A stretch of DNA of 64,000 nt from Zygnema circumcarinatum (Eukaryota > Streptophyta > Zygnematophyceae > Zygnematales > Zygnemataceae), in the NCBI GenBank assembly GCA_037447605.1, contig CM074810.1:790130-854129 (forward strand). The letters run 5' to 3'. Shown here in pieces: positions 48,005 to 60,400 of the stretch; positions within the stretch are counted from its first letter, which is position 1, and each line of letters starts with the position of its first letter. The notes beneath the pieces are model-generated. The model did not search any database and was not told where the DNA came from. It was given only the letters and a program-made list of their open reading frames with translations. The position numbers and the translations under genes were made by a program.

Positions 48005-49399
48005 GCAAGTTTGTGCTGCTAAGATGGGATACCTTTGTGCGATTGTGAAGATAAAAAGTTGATTAACTGCCCAAATCATGAGATGGTACAACGGCTATGG
48101 AACTCGGGTTTTCTGAAGGCTTCCGTGCAAGCTGTAGCATGCAAGAATTCGAAGTCAAAGGAGAGCGGATGATGATCTGAAGGTGAGCACTGATTAACTT
48201 TCTCTTCTAGATTTGAAGTTTGCCTTGATTTTGTATCTTTGCTTCATTGGAAAAATGCAAACAATTTCTACTCGTGGCTTTACGTAGTCCTTCTGGAAGA
48301 CAGTGTTGCTAGTTTGGGATGGGAAAGGGGGGGCACGGTCAGAGGGTTTGCTTTAGTCTTGGACCACCAGTCCCTTGTCAATAGGGTGTTTAAAAGTAAG
48401 AGACGGTTACACATTTTCCTTTCCCCTCCCCCTCTCCCCCCACTCTTTCCCTCCTCTCTCTTCTCCTGTCTTTCCTCCCTTCGTTCTCCTTCCGTCTTCA
48501 CTCCTCTCTCACTTTTGCTCCAAAGTGACAGGCTGGGAAAGAGTGGCGAAAATGTCTATGAAGATTTTGGGAAGACTGCTCGCGGGTGCTTGAACTCCTT
48601 CGGGAATGTCAAGGGTGTCGAGGAAAGCGACGGCTGTTAAGTGGACGAGAAGCAGGAGCAGAGAATCTCCTTGTAGCGATGGAGAAATTTGATCCAATAG
48701 TGGTGATGACAGCGAAGGGCTCCCTTGGCATGAGTCTATACTCGCATGTAGACAGAAGAAAGCTTTGACTATATATCATATTCGTTCTTGTTTCTTGTCT
48801 TGTTTGTTTCTAAAGTTGGTGTCAGTTGGATGGTGTCTGTGCGGCTGTCCATTGGATGCTGTCGAAGTAAAGGCTGTGCTGCTACCATCTTTTGCCCATT
48901 CACCTTACAATGTGTTGGGCTCGCAAGTGTTATAAGAAGCCCATCTCCCTCGTTTTTTTTGCTCATGGAATTCGAATTACCAGCAGTCTATGTATAGTTG
49001 TGTAATTAATTAAGTAATTCCAACTGAATGTCCCCAAAACCATCCCCAAACCACCCGATATATCCCAGTAATTATCCAGATACGATATTCAGTACATATC
49101 GAATTACCCCTGATCTCAGTCTCACCAGTTATTTTTTCATATTCCCATACGATATTCAGAACGTATCGACGTATCCCTAATATCGGCACCGGGAGCCTTT
49201 CCCGTATTCCGATACGGTATTGATACGTATCGAATCAGCCCTAATCCCAGCCTCGAGTCCTCGACAGCTTTCCCCATATCCCGATACGACCACTGCCGCG
49301 AGCTGTGAGCGCGCCACGTGGCCCCCCCCGCCCCGCACGCCGCACGTGCGAGCGGCGTCGCTGGGAGAGAGGGGCGGCCTCGCCCGCACCTCGCCAAGG
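48005..49399. other. Intergenic with G-boxes near the RbcX start
   Basis: Contains no recognisable gene. 49060-49290 has repeated degenerate CGATACG/GTATCG motifs, and two CACGTG boxes lie at 49315-49348. Confidence 0.5.
49315..49348. promoter_or_regulatory. Paired G-boxes upstream of RbcX
   Basis: CACGTG at 49315-49320 and 49343-49348, 52-85 bases before the ATG at 49400. The spacing (28 bases) is close to that of the pair at 35644-35673. Confidence 0.55.
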
Positions 49400-52300
49400 A
49401 TGGCGGCCGCGTTCCCCCTCCGCCTCGGCGATCTGAGGGCGCCTGCACCTTCCTTGGAGCCTCCAGGAGGTGCATCGAGGGCCCCCCTTCCGGAGTCTCC
49501 CTATGGGGCCTGCCAGCAGTCAAGTGGGGTCTTGCTTGCCCCGGGATATTGTATGATCTGCGTACAATGCGGGGTCGATCTTGGTAAAGTTTGGAGAGGT
49601 GGAGGTGGATCTCATGGTGGAGAGGCGGAGGTTAGGGTAGGGAGAGAGGGAGGGAAGAGAGGGAGGAGTGGGTAGCAGGCGGAGAGGGAGTGGGGGAAGG
49701 CAAGGAAAGGAAAGGAAAGGAAAGGCCGGGCTTTTGATTGCAGGTAATGGGGTGCTTGGAGGAGGGAGTTATAAGCTTATGTAGGATTAGGGTTAGGGTT
49801 AGATACGAGGGAAAGGATGGAGTCTGTGCGTCAGAATGATCGAAGGAATTTTGTTTACGATAATGTAGTGCTGTGCGTGCTTTTTCTTTCGGAAAAAGAA
49901 AAAGCACGCTGCTACTCGTAGTCATGAATTTAGCCGGTATTTCATGTGTTTGATCTATTGGTTGTACTGAGTTGAATGTCCTTCATGAATCACGCATAAG
50001 AAACGATTGTTGTCTTGTTCGCTGTGAGGAGTCTGTTGCATTACTAGATTGCATACTTGCGTACTACATGGCAGTGACGCTTTGCACGCAAGCACAACAC
50101 GAGGAGTCATTTGGATCGGAAATTTAGGCTTCCTTCATGCCACCCCGCCTTACAAGCGTCTGCGTGGATGAAAGCATGCCCGAGCACAAAGTTTTGAGTG
50201 GGTAGAAGAACACCCACTCAATCGACTTCAGTTTAGGGACACTTAGGGGCTGGTTGCACATCTGTTTCTTAGCACCGTTGTTGTTGATGCTAATTATGAA
50301 CATCGTCTCTCCTGTTTTCCATATGAAGGATTTTTGTAAAGTATCTTTTAGTTGGCTTCACGTCTTGGAAGATTTTGCGGTAGAGACAGACCGGCAGACA
50401 GACGGGCTACCGTTTAGGTTGCCGAGTAGAGTGCTTGCAAGTTGAGTCGGCAAGAGAAAACCGGTTAATAGAGCGACAGTTAACCTGTATCCGGTTCTAC
50501 TTTTCTGGAATGCTTTATATAGGAGTAGCAATTCATATTTCTAGGCATCAATAGACATGCTGGCGCTGCGCAATACTCCTGGAAAGTTGCACCGTGATGC
50601 TTATGATCCTCTTTTACATCTTGACTACATGTAAGGGACTTCCGAGACAGAATGATGCAAACTGAACGTGAGAGGGAAAACTGTCGCGACAACCAGAGGC
50701 CAATTTGTTTAGAGATTGGTCGCATTTTTTCACTTTTGATTAATACTAGTATAGGATATGGACTGTTTTTGTGGTGCAGTGTGAAGGCCCAAGCCCAGGC
50801 GCTGCTTACTCATGCTGGCAATTGACGATTCTGCTGGCCTTAGCCAACTAATCTGCTAGTGACAAAGGCACATGCGATACAGGCAGAGTTGATTCCTAGA
50901 ATCAACTGTTGAAGGAAAGGGCCGGAATCGATTTGGTTTGCGCATTCCTGTCTTTGACTTATTTGACTTATTTGATTTACTTCCAAACAGCGCAATCAAC
51001 CATGATGCTCCTTCCCAGCTGCTCCGTGCTACATCACAGCATTGCGGACTCCGTTGTAGCTGACAGACTAGGGAACAGAGTCGAATGTACATCTGCTCAC
51101 CAAACCGAAAGAGTACTCTCTAAAGCATATTTACCAGCACCTGCTTCAATGTCGATGTCACGAACGGAGAAGCGAAGGTCGAGCTGCCTTGAAAGTGACT
51201 GGTGGAGAGCAAAAATCAGCAGAGTAGTTTCATTGAGGTTGACAAACCATAGGAAATCGTGCACGAGATGTGAAATTGGAGGACAGTACGACGAGACATT
51301 CAGTGATGTTGAAAAGGTATACCTCTCTATTGCCTCTAATATGTATGCTACGAATAACCATCTAATATGAAGTAAAAAACCATATAGTTGTTATCCTGCC
51401 TGGAACAAGCATGTGTGTGATGGGTGAACTAAGTACACTTTACTGCGTGTGTGAAGTCTGATTATTGTGCATTGATTGGTAAGCCGGTTTGAATCTACGT
51501 GCAAAATGCTTCTGTTCGAGAGATATGGGATCAACACATTTTGCAGGTGATGCTTGTGTGTCGCAGCATATGCTAAATTGCTTTACGGTGAAGGCCGTGA
51601 GGAGTATACTGGGACAGCTGCAAGAGACCAATCCTCCACAATACCTTTTTTTTTATAAGTATGCTTTTCTTCCGATTTTCCGTCTCTCCTTTGTTGTTCC
51701 TTGAAAGGCTGGTAGCTCAGCAGCCTTCTTTGCTTGTTCCGGGCTTCTTCTGTTCTTTTTTCTGACTTCTGAGATGTGAAGGGCAGACGACTGATGCACT
51801 TTTTGACTGCATGTGTGATGCAGTTTTGTGGTTGACAATAGACCTCAGGATGGCAAATTGTTTCTCCAAACCCTACTCAAGGTAAGAAGCTGATGTTTGT
51901 CCAAGACGCAGCGAATGCACCCAATGTTTAACCTATGACTGAGCTAGCCCTGCATCATGCAATCCGTGTCATGTTATATCTATGATGTGAAAGGTATTCG
52001 CGATTGAAGTTGTGTATGCAGGAACATGGATGCTGGACTTTGAGGTTCGTCAGTTTTTACATTCAAACTAAACTATCAGGCTTGTGGATGGTGTGGGGAT
52101 GCAGGAGAGGCAGGAGCTCGGAGAAAGGGTGATGGTGATGCGGCTGCATCTGTTTAATACATGGATCAAGGTTAATCTCTATCCGTTAATCCTTTCAATA
52201 GAGCAGATTTGACTGTACTCACGTCGTATTCTGAACATATGTCCAAATGAATAGTGGGCCTTCCAATGTAGGCAAAAGCACGGGGCACCTGACGTGATGA

Positions 52301-52821
52301 GTGGCAATTCAACACACCCCTCCTGTAGATGAGGATGTCGGTCTAGGTCTTGCATCTGGATTCAAATTGCGCCTCTCGATGCTTTTGAGTCGAAAGCGAA
52401 GAATTAGGTTACAATGGCCTGCTGAACGATTAGGTAACTTTTTCCCCCATTTTTGAGTACTGGAATAACCTAGGTGCGAAATCTACATTCTACACTTTGA
52501 ATACTACTAAGTATTACTATTCGTTGTGTTGTGGGGCCCTAAGTGCATGTATCGAGTGCTTTGACTAGCCATACCATCCTATTTCCCATATGAGTGCCCT
52601 TCTTAACCCGTATCCATACCAAAATTCCTCCAATGTAAGCTAAGCATTCCCCTTTCACTGCACCTTCCTGCTTCTCTGCGCAGAACTACAGCCATGCCGA
52701 CCTGTATAAAGCCATATCTGACCAGAACTTGGAGCTTCTCCGGGAGCGTCTCGTCCAGACTGTGAAGTTTGCTGACGTGGAGGACTCCGAGAAGCCGCAG
52801 CCGCCTCCACCCGCAGCTTGA
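49400..52821 (+). CDS. RbcX-like Rubisco assembly chaperone
   Basis: Exons 49400-49583, 51547-51658, 51824-51881, 52105-52170 and 52684-52821 give 185 residues. The N-terminal 60 residues are Ala/Pro/Arg-rich and low in acid, as in a chloroplast transit peptide. The rest is RbcX-like: NCFTVKAVRSILGQLQETNPP, FVVDNRPQDGKLFLQTLLKE, RQELGERVMVMRLHLFNTWI and a C-terminal helix. The order and spacing of PP, DG, FL and RVM match RbcX chaperones that help fold the large Rubisco subunit. The first intron is long (1,963 bases). An open frame 50909-51370 lies in this intron and was not used. A plausible small exon at 52022-52044 was left out because it breaks the phase to 52105 and spoils the RbcX spacing. 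Confidence 0.85.
49786..49802. repeat. TTAGGG units in RbcX intron 1
   Basis: GATTAGGGTTAGGGTTAG, two to three units. Confidence 0.6.
49875..49909. repeat. Perfect 15-bp hairpin in RbcX intron 1
   Basis: Arms GCGTGCTTTTTCTTT and its exact complement AAAGAAAAAGCACGC, separated by CGGAA. The U-rich stem could fold in the pre-mRNA. Confidence 0.7.
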
Positions 52822-53712
52822 TTCTTGTATAGAGCTCCCTCGTGCCCGGCCTAACTTGATAAAGCAGACATTCTCTGCCGACCGGGTATTATCGCCTTAT
52901 TAAGAGAATTAGGTCTTGTTAGTGGAGATAGGGCAGACGTCTCCTCAGAAGTTGTTGCTGCAATTGAGCTGAAGGAGACATCAGGAATCCGTCTGAATTG
53001 CCCCCTAACAAGTTATGGAAAGCTCTACGCAGCGCTCTGTACAGTGCCCTCCTATCGGCTGCACTCCCCTGCTTTGGTGAGGTAGGCGGGAACCCCTCTG
53101 TGGCTTACGAAATTGTATGCCGGAGGGGTCCTTTTAGGTTTGGCTTGATTTCGTGAAGGAGAGGTTGCTTCCGTAGATGCTAGAAGCTGTAGCCGCCCTT
53201 TATATGGAAGGTCACATAAAAGCAAATTCCTTGTGTCGTCCTTAGAGCCTCTCTCTCCCCCCACCCTCGCTCTCCCTCTCGCTCCCTCCCTCTATCTCTC
53301 TCTCCCTCTCTCTCTCATTCAATTTCGGTTCAAAACACTACAAAAAACGATACACACAGATTTGGCTGTTGTCTTCTTCTTTTTGTATTACCCTCATCAA
53401 CCGTCAATTGTACTCGCCTCTACCTTAAGGCTCAAAATCTTCTGAAAATCGTGAAGGCTGGTAAGCTTGGAACCCTAAAATCCTTAGGTTTTTTCAAGGT
53501 GTAGAACTGTCCAAAGCGTTGACGCTTCCTTGAAGTAACTGACGCCATTAGTGGCTAGAACGTCTTAGAATGCTCGCTCCTCGTCCTTATAGCTTCAGTT
53601 TCTCCGCCACTTTTCCAATTAGAACCTCCCTTTCACATTGCCCCAAATATATCGGCCTCCAGAACCTCGATCTCCTATCCTGCCAATCCTTCGATCTCCC
53701 TCGTTCCCTGCC
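52822..53712. other. Convergent 3' flank, no gene
   Basis: Contains RbcX 3' flank, a CT tract at about 53255-53320 and the 3' flank of the minus-strand gene. Nothing else recognised. Confidence 0.5.
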
Positions 53713-54569
53713 TCAAATTCTCTTTCCTGCAATCTCTTCAAACTCTGTCTCCTCGCCGCTTTCAACTTCATTCGGAAAAAAACCTTCTGTTTTAATAAAT
53801 TCCCAAGGACCCGGCCATGCTTCCACACGATCCTCCCCGAGAGGAGATGTTTCCTCAACAACCACTGTCGATTCCGCCATCTCCGCAATGTTACCGTGCC
53901 TCCAAGCAGGCTCCATATTGAAAGCCTCTTGCTCCAGAACTGCTACCTTGTAATCGTAAGTCTCTAATGCAACACAAAGCTCTGACAGCAACTTTTGATA
54001 AAGAGGCTGAGATTCGAACCTGCTGTGGAACCTTTTCGAGTTTAGTGAGTTTAATGGCGCCTCTCCTCTCCTCTCTGCGGCAAGCATTGCAGCCGCAGCA
54101 TTCATAGCTGCTTTTGCCTTTGAACTCGCCTGCTTCTGCCAACAAAACTGTAACCTTTCAGCAGCCGCTGCCCTCGCCTCCGCCATGGTTGCTGCTGCAA
54201 TCTCCCTGGCAATGCTTGGTGGCCCTTTTTTGACATACGGAATCACAGGTCGCTCATTTTCTGAATCTGCACCTGAATCTGCTTCCGCCAAAGCTGCCTC
54301 TGCCTCCTTCTTGGCGGTGCTTGGTGGCTTCTTCCTCACATACTCAATCACGGCCTTTCCATTTCCTGAATCTGAGTGTGCTTTCGTCCTTGCACCCGCC
54401 TGCTCTACCTTTTCAGAAGCGGCTGCCTTGGCCTTCACCATGGTTGCCGCTGCAACCTTCCTGCTTATACTTGCTTGCACATTTCTGGGGGGTTGAAGAA
54501 TAAAATTTTCATATTGTGAACGTAAATCTGAGCCTGCATCTAAAGCCGAAGTGTGGTTTTCTACTTGAT
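53713..54569 (-). CDS. Ala/Lys/Glu-rich repeat protein, unknown function, N-terminus incomplete
   Basis: One exon of 857 bases, open from the acceptor at 54570 (CTGCAG) to a stop at 53713, encodes about 285 residues. No family was recognised. Three degenerate repeats of about 35-47 residues run through the N-terminal half, with cores SISRKVAAATMVKAKAAA, PPSTAKKEAEAALAEA and PPSIAREIAAATMAEARAAA, and YVRKK or YVKKG between. The C-terminal part is acidic with FHSRFESQPLYQKLLSELCV and ALETYDYKVAVLEQEAF. It looks like a helical, possibly chromatin- or RNA-associated protein, but that is a guess. An ATG and GTAAGA donor at about 54813-54803 does not keep phase, so the first exon is unresolved. The first in-frame ATG inside is near 54441. 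Confidence 0.55.
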
Positions 54570-54935
54570 CTGCAGTCTACCAGCCATCGTCCATCCCCGA
54601 TATCAATAAGTTCTGTCTATAAAAAAAAAGGAATCTTGTCAGAATGCAGCGATGTACAAGAGCGTGAGATCTGCAGATATCTACCGTATGTGAAAAAGCA
54701 AATTTCTTTACATGGAAATCGCCTCTCTTTGCTCAGGAAGGCGCTCTGGAAGGCCGCTCGGCCGGCGGCACTTGGCGGGAAAAAAAGAATTTTTCTTACC
54801 TGCCCGACATCGTCCCTTGCCCCTCCGATTGGCTATCGGGATTTTTTTTAAGAAACCGAATTTTACAAGGTTTTATTTTTTCCAAATTTTCCTTTCCCTA
54901 TTAGTATTCAAACCGCCGGTTTCTCGCGTTCCTCC

Positions 54936-54966
<31 letters not shown>

Positions 54967-55412
54967 CTCTGAGTTTAGGACCGTTTTTCCTCTCCCCGCA
55001 TTTTCGGAAACTTTGAGCCATCTCTATGTTCCGATATTTTCCGCGGAGCGACTAATCCAATGGTATTTTCCACGTGGAAATATGCTTCACGTGGCAAATT
55101 CTCATTGGTCTAGAGGTGCTCAATTAGGGATGTCACGAAGTCGAGATGAAATAAATGTACGGACAAATCCAACATGGAAAACCAAACGGAACTGGTCACA
55201 GCTGAACTGAGAACAACTTTATTGCATAGAAAACGTCACATGTGTGGCTAACAGTTCCACAGTTGACATGGAAACAGAGTTCGCGCACTCCCCAAGCTTC
55301 GCCTCTCGCCCTCCCTCTCCTCTCCTCTCTATCTCTCCCTCTCGTCTCCTTCTCCCTCCCTCCAACCTCCCTCCCTCCCTCCCTCCCTCGCCAGCAGAAG
55401 CTCGTGGCCGCC
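54570..55412. other. Divergent promoter region, poly-T and G-boxes
   Basis: A poly-T run of about 27 bases lies at 54940-54966. Paired G-boxes are at 55071-55093, with an ATTGGT box at 55104. A CT tract covers about 55310-55390, just ahead of the aldo/keto reductase ATG. Confidence 0.55.
55071..55093. promoter_or_regulatory. Paired G-boxes upstream of aldo/keto reductase
   Basis: CACGTG at 55071-55076 and 55088-55093, about 330 bases before the ATG. The first is in the palindrome TTCCACGTGGAA. Confidence 0.55.
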
Positions 55413-56765
55413 ATGCCGCCTCCGCTTTTCCGGCTGGCGAGTGGCGCTGAGATTCCCGCGGTTGGGTTTGGAACGGGCACAGCGTGGTTCAATGTTGGCG
55501 GCAACGAGGCGAGCAAGCCTCTGAACGACTCGCTCATCGCCAGCATCAAGAGTGCCATAGCGGTTGGATACACTCATCTGGATGGGGCTGAGGTGGGGAG
55601 CTTCTCTCCTGCAGGGTAGTGCGCTTCCTGGGCTAAAAAATCATGGAAGATTGAACTCAAGAAGGTTCATTAAACGCAAATTGCTATTGTTTTTTGTAAA
55701 TAAAGCATTTTCGGCACACAGCGGCTAATAATCGTTTAAGGATGACTTATTTGATTTTTTCAATGTTTCAAGGATTCAGGAGAATTGGGTTCCTTATGCT
55801 GGGTTCTGTGATTTGTTGGTCCGTGCATTCGAAATCATTTCCATGAGTTGGAGTTTGCAATTTCTCTATAATTATTTCCTTAGCACTGATTCTATTTTTC
55901 CAGAATAATAACAATATGGCGTAACACGCGGAGTAGTGCACTTCCTATTATGCCAATTCCAGGTTCTACCATCATTAAAACAGTGCGCGAGCTTGAAGTG
56001 ACGGTTCTGACAAGTATTACGAGCCCTCTCTTATAGAGATTTTTTAGTGAATTGCAGATATATGGAACAGAGCGTGAGCTTGGAACAGCAATCAAAGAAT
56101 CAGGAGTCCCAAGGGATAAGCTTTTTGTAACGTCCAAAGTATGGCCTACCATCGCAGATCCTTTTGAAGCTGCAAAGGCTTCACTCGCACGGCTGCAACT
56201 GGACTATGTGGACCTCTTTTTGATTCACGCCCCCTTCTTTTCAGTGGAGACTCATGGCATCGATCTACCGGAAGCTTGGAAGGCTATGGAGAAAGTGCAT
56301 GAGCAAGGCCTAGCGAAAGCTATCGGAGTATCTAACTTCCGGATCACTGACCTAAAAACGGTTTTGGCCACCGCGAAAGTCAAGCCAGTGGTGAACCAAA
56401 TCGAGTTCAATCCTTACTTGCAAAGTCCAGATTTAGTCAAGTTCTGCGAGGAAAACGGTATCCTTGTGGAGGCATATGCTCCCCTTTGCCCTATCACCCT
56501 GAATCCTGGTGGCCCCTTAGATCCCGTGCTCAGCGACATCAGCCAAAAGTACGGCAAAACTCCAGGCCAAGTGCTTCTGAGGTGGACCAACCAGAAGGGA
56601 GTGGTCGCCCTGACTACATCCAGCAAGCCGGTGAGGCAGGCGGAGCTTTTGGCAGTCGATGACTTCAGTTTGACGGAGGAGGAGGTGGCGAGGATCAGCG
56701 AGGAGGGAAAGAAAGTTCATTTTCGCAAATATTGGGCCAAGAATTTCAATGATGCCAAGTTGTGA
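55413..56765 (+). CDS. Aldo/keto reductase
   Basis: Exons 55413-55592 and 56058-56765 join in phase 0 and give 295 residues. The catalytic tetrad is visible: Asp in HLDGAE, Tyr in IYGTE, Lys in LFVTSKVW and His in FLIHAPF. The NADPH-binding end is present (GVSN, NQIEFNPYLQ, AYAPL, QVLLRWTNQKG, TTSSKP). It is a cytosolic-type NAD(P)H-dependent reductase of small aldehydes or ketones, related to fungal GCY1-type enzymes. No presequence is seen. The single intron falls exactly between Glu and Ile of the AEIYG motif. The physiological substrate is unknown. Confidence 0.94.
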
Positions 56766-57435
56766 AGGGAAGGGAGGAGGAGGCCCTTCCAGAGCACGTT
56801 TTGGGACTTGACTCGAAATAAATTTGAAGAGGAGATGTCGCATTTGTTGAGGTGCAGGTCACGCCCTTTTGGGGAAAGGGACAGGCACCATTGGATTGTA
56901 GAATCATGTATAGCAGTGGTAAATTGTAGTGAAGGTAAATTATTTATAAAAAGTTTAGTGTAGCTGGACGTTTTCTCATTTTCATGATTTGCCAAGCGTT
57001 TGGAGCTTGTTGACAGAGCGACTTTTAAGACTGACAGACGTGATCAGGTTTGAAGACAAAAGAACACCTTTGACATGTTAGTAGTAGTGAGCCGCAGAGA
57101 AATAAATTTCATACATGTGCCGATGCCAATGCCTTCGTTAGAACAAGAGAATTTCATTGAAGCTCCTTTGAATCTACGTCAAATTTTGTGAAGTCACATA
57201 TCCAATCCTCCCTTACCAGCTCAAAGCGAGGACATCCAAAGGATGCTAACACCATCCGGTCATACGGACGACATATTAAGATCTCAAATTCAGCGCAGAC
57301 CAAAATTTTAGGAGCAAAAACCGCTCGTCATAACAAAAACATTAAGAGATTATTGTCCTTCCGATCAACACCTTTTCTTTTCCAGCCAACATCTTTTACT
57401 TTTTTCTAAAGCACAAGAAATCTACCCGTGCCCTT
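56766..57435. other. Convergent 3' flank, no gene
   Basis: 3' flanks of the aldo/keto reductase and the NEF1-like gene. No RNA gene or repeat seen. Confidence 0.5.
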
Positions 57436-60400
57436 TCAGATGTACTTCATCCCTGCTAGTCTGACATGCCGCGAGATGAAGTAGTGCATGGCAGCATAGA
57501 GGAGCCCCACTGCTGCCACCGCCTTGATGGACCCAATATCCGCCAAAAGGGCCCCGGGGAGGTTCAAGGGACTGATTACCAGTAGTAGGTAGTCCGACTG
57601 ACGCACATAGTCCCACATGAATTTGTTGAAAGCAACATGGTTCGGAACTGCTAGGGCCAAAAGGGCAAAGTTTTTAAGGGCATAGAAGATGCCACCAGGT
57701 TCATGATCCAAAGCCCAACTGCCGTACCATAGATCGTCAAAGAGCCGCCAAGATGCACATGTGACGAGGAAGAGGGATACGGCGAGTGTGAGGGGGAAGT
57801 AGCGCTGCCGGTCGGTGAAGGAGGTGAGGAGGTTGGCGTCCTGGTTGAGGAGGAGGAGGATGGGGGCAATGGCGAAAATGGAACGGTCGGAGTTTGCGGT
57901 GAGGGAGTTGTTGATGTAGAGAGCGAGGATGAAGGAGAGGATGGTGGAGATGTTGCCAATTACGGGCAGCCAAGCACCTTCTGCGACCATTTTCTTGATT
58001 GCAAAGGACTTGATGATATTTGGGCGGCGCTGTGGTACAAGAGGCCACAACTGACATCAGTGGAGGGTTTTATTTAAAGCTGAAAGTGGTCATAGTGAGA
58101 AGCAGCCTCATCACTGTGTATCCTTCTGAAAGCACAAGACCAGCATCTCCGCCTTGCAGTCTATGCAAGAAAGCAGAGTTTCAGTGTCCTCCCGCAAAAG
58201 TTAGAGAACAAAGATTTCAAGGTACGTGACTACCACGTCAAAACGTCAAGAAACCTTGTCTTTGTTCACAGGCAGGATATCACTCCAGAAGTCTTCCTGA
58301 AAGTGAAAGAATCTATACACCTTCAACGATCACAAGGATTGCAGTTTTGCTGGTTTCTGCTCCGTCTGTCATTTCCATTTAGCAAATAATCTGAGACCTA
58401 AAAGGGTCAGGATAGGCATACCTGAATATTTCGATGTTTTGGCGCAAAAGGTGAGTGGTTTGGAAGTCCCTTTCCTGGTCCAGCATTGTGCTTGTCCCGG
58501 AGAAGGGTGGCCAGCTTAAGCTTCACTATGAGAGCGATGAGCAGTAGGATGGCGCAGTACATTGCAACAAGGGAGTTTTGGGCCTCCTGCATGGGACTCT
58601 CCCCTCCTCCTTCCTTTCAGATTCAGCAACAAAAATCAATCCCCAAAGCTATCACCTCTCTCTCTCCATTGCCATTCCTACATGAGCAACAGTCATTGGC
58701 TCTTGCTGAACCACACAGTATAAGGAATGATTCTGCACTGTACTTTTTAAGGATTGGCATAAGCTGGGAAAGTTTAGAAAGTTTGGAATAAAAACGTAGC
58801 ACATTCAATCTCTAAGCAGTCATATGCTCCACCTCACAGTTGGTTTACTGTTTGCCAACGTTCCTCAGCTTTTGTTACTCTTTTTTCTTCTGTATCATGC
58901 TAAACAAACATCCCAAACTTACTTAAGTCATTTAAAGTGCATTGAAGATGATTCTCACCGTTACAGCAAGCTCATCGTAATAGTCATAACTGTCCGCTGC
59001 TGTCTCCTGATCGATCTTCTTCTTTCCAAGACTGAGTGACCCCCATGCAATTGGTAGCAGTCCGACCAGTCCCGCATACACTCCCGGCAAAACTTTGGGA
59101 CTCCATGAAGATGGCTGATGAGTGAATACGAGAAAAACTCCGGCACAAGTTGTTCCTAGGATGATGAAGAGGTGAGATATTGGGAACTCTGCAAAGTATT
59201 GGACACAGAGGTATATGCCTCCTGCAGCTCCAATTCCAAAAGCATATGCTAACCGAATTGCCGACACCTGCTCCCCCCCAAAAGTGTTCTAGAAGGTGTG
59301 AGAGCAAAGCTGGAACAGGCAGAGAGACTTTTCTAGAGGACATTTTCTGAGGAAATTTTGAGTACAGCAACCACTTTCTGCAATGCAAATGTTAGTATGG
59401 TTTAATGGGTAGTCTTTTTAATCCCAACCTGTGCGACAGGGAGCGTTGAAGTTGACGCTGCAAGCGTGGCAATGATGACCCCCCAAAGTAGCCATGCTGA
59501 CCATGATGGGCCATGCACTGTTGACCCATAGATTTCTGCATCATCCGGCTCTGTATCAGGCATGTGCATATCGTCCCATAGGAGATGCCCCCCAACCGGA
59601 ACAGGAGGTTGCAACGCAATGAAGACGAGGGCTGCTGCAAACACGAGAACAGCCGTTCTCCGAGCAACCTGCACAAGGTGAAAAAACAACTCGATTTGCA
59701 ATAATTAAAGTCCTTGTGACAGTGTTTCTTCCTCGTGCTTCTTAAGAGAATGTAGAAGTTGGGGCCGTATTCCTTCTTCTGGTAGAGATAAGGTGACCTC
59801 AGCTTTTCTGCTATCGTCAATACATTTCGTTTGGCTTGTCTTGTTTGGCCAGAAAGAATGTAGAATCGAGTGAGGTGGAATTCACTCCCCACTTGCAGAA
59901 AAATGGCCGACAGAGCAAAGTTTGAGCTTACCGGCACGTGGGGAAAGTGGTAGGTGATGATGGGAAGGCAGGCAGTCACACAGGCGAGCAAAAGAACTCC
60001 AAGGAGGAGGCTATGGGAAGGGCGGCGGCCATTCCACCATAGAAGCGCATCAAATAGAGTGTAGCGGCACAGCCATAGGGCAACAGCAACTGTGACCACA
60101 TGGAACATGCCCTGCCATGGTTTCATTTTTGTTCCTCCCTTCACTTTATCCCTGCACCAGTTCACAATCAGAACAAGGGTCCTCCTCAGGCGAATGATCT
60201 TCTCTCCTATGGCCAAACCTCATCGTCAAATGCTGTGCAAAACATGAGGAGGATACCAAAACATGAAGCTATGAAAGTAGGCTCATTCCATGTGAACTTA
60301 CTTGTAGAAAAACAGAGGCGGTGTGATGGCAAGCATCAACATGACGCTGGCCCATACAATGTTGCTGGAGGATACCAACAGCATTGGCAGCTTAGCAAGG

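Noticed and set aside
50909-51370. 154-codon frame in RbcX intron 1 as an RbcX exon
   Set aside because: It ends in the wrong phase for the exon at 51547 and has no RbcX-like sequence, while 49583 joins in phase.
52022-52044. Small exon (EHGCWTL) between RbcX exons 3 and 4
   Set aside because: Including it shifts the phase into a stop in the next exon. Skipping it gives the family spacing LLKE-RQEL.
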